From positions 21,739-85,738 of the forward strand of contig NW_014577501.1 of the NCBI RefSeq assembly GCF_000485595.1: 64,000 bases of DNA, in the 5' to 3' direction. Both the position numbers and the translations under genes were made by a program. Source of the stretch: Priapulus caudatus. Lineage: Eukaryota > Priapulida > Priapulimorpha > Priapulimorphida > Priapulidae. The notes under the pieces are model-generated. The model did no database searches. It worked only from the letters and a program-made list of their open reading frames with translations, and was not told the DNA's origin. Below, piece by piece: positions 45,361-59,531 of this stretch (positions are counted from its first letter, which is position 1; every line of letters begins with the position of its first letter).

Positions 45361-48029
45361 GTCAAAGAGATACAGAGTGTATACGATGAGGTGGCTGAAC
45401 GTGACTATTGTGATTTGGTGCAGCAACGGCAGGAGGATGATTGGATTGTTGATGATGGTGAGCAATCTCCACTAAAAATCTTCCCCAATTTGATTTTCTT
45501 CTCCAAAACAGATTGAAACGATATTAATGGGGAAAAGTTCCCAAAGACAAGGAAGAAGAGGGAGAAAAGAATAAGAAACAAGATAGAAAAATTCAAGTGA
45601 TAAATAAATGATTTATTTGTATGTTAACAAATTTTAATTGCTCGAATTCGTTGTAATGTTAATTAGCAGTATGTGTCATTCACTCATGTATATATCTGAT
45701 TTCACAGATGGCAGTGGATACGTTGAAGATGGAAGAGAGATTTTTGATGAGGAGGCCAATGAAGACGAGCTTGCGAGCAAAAAAAGTAAACTGAAGTATT
45801 TTTCACAATTTAGAGTTTAGTTTTTGAGTTGTCGGCCTTTATATTAGTATAAAATATGTGTTGTGAATGGTATTATTTCATATTTGAGTCATTTGATTCA
45901 TACACATGATAATCAGTTGTAGACATGACTGAGTATATAAATTTCAAGATTAAATTCAATTAAAAATGCATTTTCAATACTAGAGAAGTTTAAAGGCGAT
46001 GCAAGAAAACACACAGGTGGAGCATCGGGGTTGGACCAAGAAAAACCTGCTGTCAAGTCACGAAATATAAAAAACATGTTCATGGCTGGGAGTGCAAAGC
46101 AAAAAGTTAAATCTGAGGTATATTTTGTTTCACATATAATATATCACTTGCTCAGTATTTGTAATTAAATTACTTATTATACAAGCTGCATGCCATTAAA
46201 ATTTAAATGCAATATATGCATATGTATCCCTTTCACTCTGTACACTACTGACTAGATGGCATAAAGCCTAAATTGCTACAATCTGTCTGGTAATCGTTCA
46301 CCTTTTCTATTTAGAAAAAACTCGACCAGGAAGGTGGTAATGTTTTAGAAGATATCCTTGGAGAGTTAAAAAATCCAAAGATATCTCCTATGGTTGCTGG
46401 AGGGATGGTTCGAGTGTCTAAATCAGTGAAACACAGGTAGGCAAAATATTTAGATTTGAATATTTGAAATCAGAGTCTATTGTTATGGTATTTGTGTATA
46501 CGTGGGGTGTGTGGAGGTCAATTTAAAGTGGGCATCTGAAAATTACTTGCATTTCATGCTGGAATAGCAATCATATATAACATAAATCCCAGAGCTGTAA
46601 GCCTAGTTACAAAGACAAGAGACTGTGTTTGGGTTACCTGTCGAGTTTGTTTGTCCACAAAATTCACCATTGCATGTACTCTCGCTGCTACAAGATTAAG
46701 TAAAATGTCATTAGTTCTCAGAGGCTGTGTGCACATGTGACAATAATATAAAAGAGAATTAGACCTTTAATCTATCCATGATCTCGAAGCATAAGCATAG
46801 CACTCACCACGACGATAACACATTTCAGAAATGTAGTCTGCTGTCCAACAAATTTTAATGATTTGGCGTTTTAGGCCGGTAAACCCGTTTGCTACGAAAC
46901 TGTCGGGAGGTGCAAAGTATGTGGCATTGCCGAGAACGCAGCAGGCACCGACACCGACGGTGACAACAACACCAAAACGCTGGGCATCACTGCCAGTGAA
47001 CCAGCCAGGTCGCAGTAAAGGGAAGACGAGAGGAGCGGTGAAAACGGCAGACGAGGACCTGGAGGAATTAGACAATGTCGACTACATGAACTCGCAGCCT
47101 GATGTCAAAGTTGGCACGAACGAGATATTGGAGAATAAACCTGGTTAGTGGTGAATGATCAACGTTTTCTTTAAATAGTTTTTAATAGTAAATAGTTTTT
47201 GCTCCTGGTACTATCTTATTTGACACAGTGTTTTCCGATAAAATCATACTTTGGCAGGGCGATAGCTTGAACATATCCATACAATCAAGAGCTAATAATA
47301 TATAGTGTATAACAGTATAACGGGAAATGGGAAAATATTGGTGTAAAATAGCAGTATTTTCTTGTTCTCCTATTATACACTGTATTATGAGCTCTTCATA
47401 GAATGTATAGATGTGCTCATGGTAATAAGAACAGTATAGTAGGTAGTAGTAGGTAGGAACTGTTCGTGAATAATGCTATCTATTTGCTTTGATTAATTGA
47501 GCTTGATGTTTGCAGATGTAGATAGAACGAAGCCAGAGATGATGCTAGAGGACATCAATTTTGAGGATGGCGCTTTTGAGGAGTCATCTTCAGCAGAAGC
47601 TAGAAAGATCGACGATCAACAGCTTACAGAAATAGATTCAGTGGCACCTACTAAAGTTGATAAAAGGCATGTTTGCTTTAGCTGTAAAGCTAATACAATT
47701 GATCTACTTTAACCAATAATACCAACAGTCGCAAAATGATCTTGCTAATACTTTTCAGATCTAAAACATTAGTATTAAACCTTTGGAGAAGCCCTAGCAA
47801 TTTGTTAAACATCTTTTATTTTCATCAAGGTGGGCCCCAGAAGAGAAGAAATGGGAGACCGGGTGGGAGGTATGCAAATCTTCGACAGATGACATCAACG
47901 AAGCCAATGATAGGACTGTCACCGTTCAGGTTGACAGTTTGACATTGCCGACAGTAACCAACGAGAGTGGGGACGAGGTGTTACGGATGTTCTGGCTTGA
48001 TGCATATGAAGACCCGTTCAAACAGACAG
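45361..48029 (+). CDS. POLA1: POLA1 N-terminal regulatory region (seven exons)
   Basis: Encodes [20 protein letters not shown], then DWIVDD, then [13 protein letters not shown], the acidic conserved N-terminal motif of the family. Next comes [12 protein letters not shown] (where human has the KSMF segment) and [10 protein letters not shown] (human LLGDILQDL), the neighbourhood used for catalytic-core interactions. A low-complexity proline/threonine stretch lies in 46875-47143. The last exon holds [19 protein letters not shown], which begins the folded N-terminal domain. The intron at 47667-47829 opens with GC. Confidence 0.93.
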
Positions 48030-51000
48030 GTAATGAAACAACCATCGGTTGCAGTGATTGTGGTGCGTATGTGAGCCATGAGAGACTTGAAATCCACCCG
48101 TTTCTCACGAGATGCACCTGGTTCAGTGTTTCTTGTAGCTACCCTGGTAACTATCTGATATGGTTAGGGTTAGGGAGTAGCAGACCTGCCAACCCTTACG
48201 ATTTTTTCGTATTCCTTACGAATTCCATGATGTTTCTACGAATGTACGATCAAACTGAAAAACGAATTTTTACGACTTGTGAAAATTAATGTTTTTTACA
48301 TTGTGAGCCGAGAAATATCTGGCGATTGTGGGCGCAGCCATATTGGATCACGCGTTCACGTTGTTCTCGCGTGATCTAGAGTTAGTCCATCATTCATTGC
48401 GCGCATAACATACAAACAAAATGGCCGCCTGCTGCAAAAATAGAAAAGCCTTACTATTTTCATGAATCACAGGTTGGCAGGTATGGAGTAGGCATAGGCG
48501 ACTCCCTAGACTCGTTAGTGGAGTAGGCGAGGTACGGTCCGGCATATTAGATAGTACCAGGGTACGTTCCGATATATCGAACCGTACCCAGGGTACCCTC
48601 CGATAGTACCCTGGGGGACATAGACCCTCTCAGCATTACTGGGTGGGGTTAGCTGATGGCATTCTTCTTGCTGCCATGTGTGGGCTGAAACTGGCTCGTT
48701 GTATCTGCATGTGAACAATGAATACACACGTTTTCATATGAATACATTCCTGCCAGTGCATATGCCAGCTTGAGTTTCTGCCTGCGGGCGTGCCTTGCCT
48801 TGCTTTGCTTTGCTTGTACCTGCCTTGCTGTGTGTCTGCCATAATTCAGGTGCCCTACACCTTGTGTGGGCAGAGATAATGTATACAGTATAGGTAACTT
48901 TAAAGTCTATATAGTAAATGAGTGTGTGTGATAATGCTATAGGTACAGTCTACATGTTTGGGAAGGTGTGGTTAGAAGCAAGCAAAACTTACATCAGCTG
49001 CTGCCTGATCATCAAGAACATCGAAAGACAAATCTTTCTTCTGCCCAAGGATGATGTAAGTTTTTGTGACTGAAGGTAATGGCAGGTTTCTGTCATTAGC
49101 AATAGAAATGATTGACGTATCAATTTACATTTTCAGGATCCAACAATGGTCCTACAGCTGTTCTAGTACATGTGTGCTGTTTGATATAAATGTATTGATG
49201 AAAACACCATTTATAGTCTTTAATTAGTTTCCCTTCCAGTTCCTCACATTATTTATACTGTTGATTTCATTTTATGCAGATGACGTTCCAAGATGTTTAC
49301 AATGAATTCAACGACAAATATGCAACTGAATATCACATAAGAAAGTTCAAGTGTAAGGTGTGGCCTAGGTTTGGTTACTTAAATTTTCATGGTTTTTTGT
49401 ATTAGATAGAAATGTTGCACACATTGCTGCTTGATTTTTCCATGTGTTTACTGCAGGTGACTCTTATGTAGTTAAATGATGGTTTTTGTTTTGCAGCACA
49501 TATTATATTTCTGGTTATTTTTATTTGCAGCGAGCCAAAAAATATTATGCATTTGAAAAGTTTGAAGTTCCGTCCGAAGCTGACTACTTGGAAGTTAAAT
49601 ATTCGGTACGTATCACATTACATTTCAATTTAAATATTAACGTTTTCTCTGTATTGAATAAGTGCCTGCTAACAACAGACTTTATCCTCTCTTTTCAATT
49701 TATGTAAAGTATAGATGAGATGATATTACCATTGAATATACGTACCAGTGGTAAAGCAGTCCTTATGGAATTTCACTTTAATGAATGGATCATTTCTTTT
49801 TCCTATCTCATCTTTGATTGGTTTTGCGGGAGGAAGAGGATAACTGCTTTAACATAGAAATGATTCACACTCATTACACGAGCTGTATTTATCGTCTAGT
49901 CTGTGCAGTCCTAACTTTGAGTAGCAGTTTGCAATCATTGCTAGCTATCTCAATATATTTTAGCACGATTTCCCTGCACTGCCATCCAATCTCTGTGGGA
50001 ACACCTTCAGCCATGTATTTGGAACGAACACAGCATGGTGAGTAGGCTCTAAATTGTGTTACTAGTAATGATCAATGACACCGTGATTTGCGGTATAGAG
50101 GTATGTGCCAGAGTTTAACCAGAGAGCACTATATCTGAAGAATATTTTTATTTCAAGTTTGGAGATGCTGCTTCTGGACCTGAAAATTAAGGGACCCTGC
50201 TGGTTGGACATCACCATACCACGTGGGTACACTTTGTTTTCGTTGTTTCGATCGAGTGCCTTCTGTTTTTAACTATTGTAAATAGCTAAGCAGTAAATTG
50301 TTCCTTGTTAAGTGTGCAATTTTACAATAATCTAGCCCTTGTTTTTTCATGCTCTAGAAAAGATTTGCATTGCTGTTCTTTGCCCTGCTATGTGCTACAC
50401 ACTACAGTTAACTCCATGCTAGCGGTGGGGGAATAGAAGTACCTCTCTGAAAGGGATAGTTTTTTTTATAGAGGACACTAAGCATTTCCTTCGATTGACC
50501 CTTATGTATAAGTTTGACTGTATGTCGGTTAATCGGCTTTTCCCAGAGGTGAACAGTCCACCGTTGAGCTGGTGTAAGATTGAAGCAGTTGTAAGTAGTC
50601 CGAGTCACATCAGCAGAACCGGGGCGGATCTCAAGCCACCCCCTGTTGTCTGTCTGGCGTTGACAATCAGAAGTGCCTTCAACAGCAGTACTCACGAGAA
50701 CGAGGTAAGCCTGTTAAAAATCAGCATTCATTTATCTTCAGCTAAGCAATTTTGCAATATAAGCAATATTGTACGTGTTTAGTCGTTGTGATTTTTTGGA
50801 ATTAGGGTGTCCGACAGTAATACAGAAAGCATTTGACTCCAGATCCACATTAATTTCCACCCAACATGAATGGCATGGTTGATTTTAATTTTGGTGACAT
50901 ATCTATACATTTTATACTTGGTAAATTGTTTCAGATTGTTGGAGTGGGATGTCTGCTGCATAACAGTTTTCCACTGGATAAGGCAGCACCTAAACCACCA

Positions 51001-54000
51001 TTCCAACAGCACTTTTCCAGTAAGCATGTCATTTTTAGCTCACCTTGACATCGTCAAGCTGAGCTATTGCCATGGGTCGTCGTCCGTCGTACGTCTGTCC
51101 GGTCGTCCGTCCGTCCGTTCGTCCGTCCGTCAACATTTGGTTTCGGTCAACGATAACTCAGGAACCGTTTGACCCACATGTTTGAGATTGGGTGTAGTTG
51201 TTACTGCTATGCTCCCATATGGAACGTCCTATTTTGGAGCACGCCAGTCGGCGTACTTTCGAGCCACGGCTTTTTTTTGGGAAAAATGGAAATTGCCATT
51301 AGTCAGTTTNNNNNNNNNNGTCCAGGTCTATAAGATAAAGTTAATGTTTATAACCAAAATGCTAAGACCAAGATTTTGTTTCTGACAACGAGAGCCAGTT
51401 CTGTGAGTAACGTACAGCACATTTCTGCGCGATGTTTGTATTTATTGATGCAGAGCGAGGGAAGCACGATTGATTCACAGAGGCATGCGTCAGCATCGTA
51501 GTCTGGCATCTCCCATTGTGCACTCGCACCACTGCAGGCAAGCTCTGACTTGTCACTGTTTATACAACAACACACCAGTGCTTATACACGTAAAGGCTAT
51601 GTGTCAATGGCACACGTATGTTACACATAAACGCTACGGATCAGGTCGTGCTCACGCTGTAGCTTCTAGTTGTATATTTGAGGGCTGCTAAGACCAAAGC
51701 ACATATAGCAGGTTAAGTGATGTAAAGAATACTTAGGGCACCCAAAGAAAACATTTAATTAATCTCCGTTAGAAAGTCTTGAAGTAAAACGCACGAAACA
51801 TGTTTGTGTAATGCTCTCAGGGTGGGATTTCTATGCGGTTTCTGTGGAGAACGTGGCCTATAGCTCGCGGAGGTCCATTAGCTGCCTGCAGCGAATCAGC
51901 TCCCTGAGGCCGATATCTTCATGTCAATACCAGCCGGCCGCAGCTGTTGACTTGTGCTGCATTGCTCCAAATGGCCAACCTTTCTTGCTAGTAAATACGA
52001 AAGCGTTTATAAACATGAATATAAGTATATAATGGATATGTGAACAACCAAGCGTAATCAAGTAAATCATCGAATAGATGGAAATCAGAATCTGACGCAC
52101 ATCTATATCTTACGAGGTACTGTCAAAATGATGAAATCAGGATCCACTACAGTAATTTAGTAGGGCTACTTAGTAATATGATGGTGAGGCATGATTGTGC
52201 TGATCGCTATGAACGCTTGGGTCTTACGCAACCTTGGCATATGAGCCGCGCCGCAACTGCCTAACCTGCCGACAAATGAAGGAACATGTCCGTTTCCAAT
52301 CTTCTTTGCAAATTAGGTTCGATATCAAATCCAAAAGAAGTGTTGAGTCCTGTAAAGACAAGACGACAAGTTTGAGAAGATTAATCTATCCTCATACACA
52401 TTCCTATCATTGCTACTGCAAGATATCAATGAAAACACAAGAATAAAGCTATAGTCATCATGCTTTAAAATGCACATGCAAGGCACTTTCTTTATGCATT
52501 AATTAGTTAACCTCCTCTGTACTCGAGAGGACATTAGGCTCCAAATAACGTATTTATGTGACATAGATCATGTCTTGGGGTGAGGTGTTGGGTTTACCCC
52601 GGGCATGCATTAGGCCTAACTCTAATTGGGACTTATATGCATTTAAAGAACCAAGTAAAACCTAATCCACCACTATAACTATCCTGGGTCAATGTTCTGG
52701 ATCTTCACAAGGAGATAAGACACGAAGGTTCCTTTCGGCTAGCTGCTACCCCTCAACGTTGTCTAGTTTGCTGAAATTCCCAAAAGGAACTGTTAACTGT
52801 GGCACTAAACAAATAATTTAATGAACAACTTTTTCCCAGCCAATCTGCAATTTCAATTTCGAAATTTTCTTGAAATTGAATATAGCCACTAAATAGAACA
52901 GAGATGTGCATTGTTTTTTATCGAAGCTTACCGACTTTTTCAGTTGCTGTGGCAAAGTCCAGAATGGCATCACGGCATCCACCTAGGTAACAGGTATAAC
53001 TAGCAAACAAAAGGGAGAAATGTTACAGAACATAGTTGCATACAATTGGATACATATCGTATGAGAGCATTGAATGAAAGTGTCAATGACACTGTACGCT
53101 CACCAACAAATAACGTTTTATAATATTCAAGATTCATGAACTGCCATATAAAAAGCGGAGCCTCCTGATGTGTAAAGCGTGTAAGATTGAGGGATTACGC
53201 TTATTCAACGTAGCGCTATGTGCCACGTTGACAATGGTACTTTTCCGCTGCTCATAACACAACTTTTGTCAAAGGTTAATTGGTTGTATGGAAGTGTTTT
53301 ACATTCAGATGAGTTTTTCTAGGGCGGTAGCACACGGTTTAAGCCATCTGTAATATCGCAATAATAATTTATAAACCAAAATGAAGTCACAATTGGTGAC
53401 GCGTAGATAGGCTATACGCCGCTTTGATAGCAATGGCATTAGAAATAAATAGATTATGTCTGCGTCCGACATGTTTTTGTAAAACTTACTCTAAATATAG
53501 TACATTTATTCGCAGCTGGAGAGAAATACCAAACTTGGCATTCAAAGATATTGTCAATGAAATCTTGTAAAACAAACCAGACGAGTGTGACACCACAGAC
53601 TGTTGTTTATGCTGCGTTTTTTTGCATAAAATTGCAATAAACACTACCTAATTTTGCATATTTTTTTAAAAATATCAAAACCCTCTAGCCCTTATTCATT
53701 CACAATACCAAAAATGACAATCCGTCAACGCTGAACTGACTATAGGCAATTTCAATTTTTCCCCCCGAAGTAAACACTTCCATACAACCAATTAACCTTT
53801 GACAAAAGTTGTGTTATGAGCAGGGAAAGACCATTGTCACGTGGCACATAGCAGCTACGTGGAATAAGCGTATCCTCTCAATCTTACACGTTACACATCA
53901 GGAGCTCCGCTTTTATAGGCAGTTCATGAATCTGAATATTATAAAAACGTTATTTGTGGTGAGCTACAGTGTCATTGACACTTTCATTCATGCTCACATA

Positions 54001-57000
54001 CATATGTATCCAATTGTATGCAACTATGTTCTGTAACATTTCTCCCTTTTGTTTGCTAGTTATAACCTGTCCTAGTGGATGCGTGATGCCATTTGACTTT
54101 GCACAGCAACTGAAAAAGTCGGTAAGTTCGATAAAAACAATGCACATCTCTGTTCCATTAGTTGTGTATATCATTTCCAAAAATTTCGAAATGAAATTGC
54201 AGATTGGTGGGAAAAAGTTGTTCATTAAATTATTTAGTGCCCACAGTTAACCAGTTCCTTTTGGGAATTTCAGCAACTAGGAAACGTTGAGGTAGCAGCT
54301 AGCGAAAGGAACCTTCTGTCTTATCTCCTTGTGAAGATCCAGAACATTGACCCAGATGTTATAGTGGTAAGATTAGGTTTTACTTGGTTTCTTAAATGCA
54401 TATAAGCTCCCAATTAGAGTTAGGCTAATCATGGGGTAAAACCCAACACCTCACCCAAGACAGATCTATGTCACATAAATACGTTATTTGGACCTAATGT
54501 TCCTCTCGAGTACAGAAGAGTTAACTAATTAAATGCATAAGAAAGTGCTTGCATGTCATTTTTAAAGATGACTATAGCTTTATCTTGTGTTTTCCATTGA
54601 TATCTTGCAGAGCAATGATAGGAATGTGTAGAGGATAAGATAATTCTCTCAAACTTGTCTCTTGTCTTACAGACTCACAACTTCTTTGGATTTGATATCG
54701 ACCTAATTTTGAAGAAGATGGAAATCGGGAATGTTCCTCATTGGTCGAGGTTAGGCAGGTTGCGGCGCGCTCATATGCCCAAGGTTGCGGTAAGCCCAAG
54801 GTCATAGGATCAGCACATCATGTCACCATCATATTACAAGTAGCTACTAATTACTGTGTGGATCCTGATTTCATCATTTACAGTACCTCGCTAAGATATA
54901 GATGTGGTCAGATTCTGATTTCCATCTATTCGATGATTTACTGATATGCTTGTTGTTCACGATATCGCATATATACTTTATTCATGTTTTAAACGCTTTC
55001 GTATTTACAGAAGAAAGGTGGCCATTTTGGAAGAATGCAGCACAAGTCAACAGTGGCCGGCCGGCTGGTAGTTGACATGAAGATATCGGCTCAGGAGCTG
55101 ATTCGCTGCAGGAGCTATGACCTCACGGAGCTAGTAGGCCACGTTCTCCACAGAAACCGCATAGAAATCCCACCCGAGAGCATACACAACATGTTTACGT
55201 GCGTTCTTACTTCAAGACTTTCCTAACGAGATTAATTAAATGTTTCTTTGGTGGCTAAGTATTCTTTACATCACTTACCTGCTATATGTTGCTTGTCTTG
55301 GCAGCTCCAAAATATACAAACTAGAAGCCTACAGGTGAGACCCACGACCTGACCGTGGGTTTATGTGTAACATACGTGTGCCATTGACACCATAGCTTTA
55401 CGTATAGCACTGGTGTGTTGTTGTATAACAGGACAAGTCAGAGCTTGCTGCAGTTGGTGGAGTGCACGATGGGAGATGCCAGCTACGTGCTGACGCTGCT
55501 CTGTGAACTCAATGTGCTTCCCCTCGCTCTGCAGATTACAAACATCGCCGGAAATGTGCTGGTACGTTCTTCACAGCTGGTCTGTTGTCAGAAACAAAAT
55601 CTTGTCTTAGCATTTGTATAAACATTAACTTTATCTTATAGACTGGACTTCTATATGCTGCGTGTGAGAAATTCTTAACTTTACCATGTTTCTGTCAATG
55701 GAGTGTGTGAACACATTCCATGGATGGTGGTGAAAGTATTGTTCAGGCCAGTGTTAAGCATAGTTTTGTTTGTGACGATCTGACAATAGGCTCCTGGCTT
55801 TTGCACCCCATAATGTTGGTAATTTATGTATGTTAGGGGTATGCTGAAATTAACCTTTATTTAAGCACTCAGAAGAAGATATCAGTTATGCATTAAAACG
55901 TTACATTATATTTTTGTGTAACATTATGTTACAAATAATACATGAGACAGTTTAGATTATATCACTTATATAATTAGGTGAGCAAGAAAGAATGCGACAA
56001 GTTTTTAAGTATTGAATGTTGGCTTTTTATTATCATTCGTTTTCATGACAGTGTTGTGTAATGATTTTCTTAGGAATAAATTCCAATATAATTGTAATTT
56101 TTAATTTGCATAGTTGAGGAAATCTGTTGAGATGAGTGTGAGATAGTTTTTCATTGTGTCCTTCATTTTCAGTCTCGTACTCTGCTCGGCGGAAGATCTG
56201 AGCGAAATGAGTTTCTGCTCCTACATGCTTTCCATGACAAGCAATTCATCACCCCAGACAAGGTTTACGCAAAGAAACAGGGACCAAAGGTTTGTGTAAA
56301 TAGTTCATCATTGAAGAAAACCATCCTTGGAAGAAATTTCCTTTTAATGTCATGCCAACGTGTTGATTTTCTTCTACACAGGGAAAGGGCGATAGTGTAA
56401 ATGAAACAACAGAAAATGGAGATGAAACAGTAGCTACAACCAAGTCAAAGAAAAAGCCATCATATGCTGGTGGATTAGTGCTTGAACCTAAGAAAGGTAT
56501 AATTGGTCAGCGATAATCAGAATACCTATTGGCAGCCTCATTAACATGAATTGCTAGCAGCTGAAACTACAGGAGTTGTGACACAATGTATTGTCGAACT
56601 CGCACATAATCTCTTGTATCTCTTGTAAGATAAAATTGCATAAACGCAACATAAGATGAACGATGATACGTGGTTGGTGTGATCTCATCTCTCAGCTTTC
56701 GGTCTTTCTCTCCCGGCCAGGTTTCTATGACAAGTACGTGCTACTGCTGGATTTCAACAGTCTCTATCCATCCATCATCCAGGAATACAACATCTGCTTC
56801 ACCACTGTCGCCAGGGTGCCTTACAAAGAGGTCAGCAACGCCAGATGCACGTATTTTCATTTTGAAACTGCTTGCACTCCTAGATAAGTTCATATATTTT
56901 GGAGATGAATCTGAAATTATTACCGATGCGACAGTTTCCCTCCACTCCCGATTCCCTTCTCACGTTCATGTCAGTGTGGTCTCGGTACTACTGTACTAGT

Positions 57001-59361
57001 GGGAGTAACGCTTTGGGGGGGGGGTGCACTGCTCTGTGTTGTCATCTGCTATACAGTAGTGTGTGTGTGTGACAGACGGAGGAGGGACTGCCGGATGTCG
57101 AGATGCCAAGCAACGACCTTGAGGACGGCGTGCTGCCGACCGAGATTCGCAAGCTGGTGGAGAGCCGGCGTGCCGTCAAGGCGCTCATGAAGGACAAGAG
57201 CACGTCTGCAGAGCTGATGATGCAGGTAGTGATGATGATGAGCACGTAGATGCGACGTCGCAAATCCCCCGTGTGTACTCCGCGACGTCGCAAATCCCCC
57301 GTGTGTACTCCGCGACGTCGCAAATCCCCCGTGTGTACTCCACGACGTCACATGATTTCAGTGTGATTTCCTTAGCTCCACCGGTGTAGACCTGGGAGTG
57401 ATGCCACAGAAGCAGCTGTATCCAGGACTTGAAACTAGCGCTCGCCAGTGCGCCCAAGGCTAGTAGAAATCCATAAGGCTAATAGTCTTGGCTGACCAGT
57501 CCTGCTGGCGAGTGCCGGTAATTCTCAAATCCGTACCTATTTTTTGTGCAACTGATCCCATCGGATTTAAGTATCAAGCAAAAATCAATTTTATCACTAA
57601 ATTTGAGCAGTCTTCCAATTTTGATTTAAATTAAATCACATTACCCAGGTAGCAAGCCTCTAAATGTATCTCAGATTACAATCGTTTTGGGAAGTCCTGC
57701 CTCCCATACGCACCCTGCTCATATACCTGACACATGTGTGGAGCTAATTGCTTGCCATCCAGTGCTGCCACTTTATACTTTTTTTGTTAAGTATTATACG
57801 CTTTATACTTTTTTCATACTTTTTCCATGCATAAATACTTTTAAATACTTTTTTTGCCAAAGATGGTCAAAATTAACTCTTCGGTCATACATTTAGGTAC
57901 ACTGTATTTGATGAGATGAAAGATGTGCTTTGCTAGTCTTGTTGCAGGAGTGATGTGTACTCTGTTCAGTGGAGTGTTTTTGATCTCAGCTCTCTGCTGT
58001 CAGTGACCAAATGTCAAATGAGCAATGCGCATTGCAGTGTTTCCCCTGCATTGACACGAGCGATGCGGGCCACCTTGCTCAAATTCTCAGCCGCCACACA
58101 GAAATTTGTCCAAAACACCGCCTCACTGACGAAACTTTTGACAACTTGAAAAAGATATTTAAGAGTCTCGTACAATGTGTTCAGAATAGCTTAGAATGCA
58201 CCAAATTGCACCATTTTTTTCAAAGAAATTTCCCATGGGAGCATGCCCCCGACCCCTCTAGCTTGACCAGCACCTGCGCTGCTCATTTTGCTAAAACCTC
58301 AAAATGCGCAAACACATCACAAAAAAACATTTACCACCCCACAGACTTTTTTGGCCAGGGGAAACACTGCATTGAAATACTCCAGACTGAGCGTTCAAGA
58401 GACAACTCCTCATGGCATTGCACACATCATTCCTGAAGCTTGTTTGTATGCTGCACATAGGCTATAATGTATTCGGTAACAATGTATAAGGTAACAAGTG
58501 ACTACAAATCATGGTAGGTTGATACAAATTAATACATTTTTAATACTTTTTTAGACAATTTTGATACTTTTTTCTGGACAGATTTTATACTTTTTTTTAT
58601 TGGCTGAGTGGCAGCACTGCATGCCACTTCAGCACCACACTCCAGAGAATTTAGGGCTGGTAGAATTTACAGGTCACTAGCCATGTTGACTACTGAAGAT
58701 TTTAGCTTAGTTATAAGCCCTGTGTACTGGTAGAGCTATGAAACTTTCATAGCCTTGAAGATAGTAATATGATGAACGGCACCTATAAATGATACTATGT
58801 TTGGTTAATGAATAACTATATCTGCTTGGAGAAGAGGGAATCCAAAAATCTTTCCTGCGTGGAGCCAAGCTAAACATCAGGTAGTTTGTGGACATTCTGC
58901 CATGTTTTGTTATTCCCAATGAATGTACTTGTGTTGTTTACAGCCCCTCCTACTTAACATATGTAATTATTTCACTGCTTTCCCTAGGTTTATTACCATA
59001 AACCTAAGGATATTGTAGTGAATTAATTATCATGCTTTTGATAAACCTTTAAATTCTTTGATGGCTGTAATAATTCATGGCATGTTAATATGATGTTATA
59101 CATTCTTTTTAGTATGATATACGACAGAAGGCACTTAAGCTAACTGCAAACAGCATGTATGGATGTCTGGGCTTCAGCAACTCTAGGTTTTTTGCCAAGC
59201 ACCTGGCAGCTTTGACTACTGGAAAAGGCAGAGAGGTAGGGAAAGTACAGATCCAGAACGTTCTCTCTGTATTTCTAATGTCAGCATGGTGATGGCTCTC
59301 TCTCTCTCTCCCTCTCCCTCTCCCCCTCTCTCCCTTTCTCCCTCTCTCTCCCTTTCTCCCC

Positions 59362-59435
<74 letters not shown>

Positions 59436-59448
59436 GTCTCTGTCTCTG

Positions 59449-59531
<83 letters not shown>

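Noticed and set aside
51811-52032. Plus-strand 73-codon open frame as a gene
   Set aside because: It is the antisense of an inverted, frame-broken copy of the POLA1 exon at 55011-55198.
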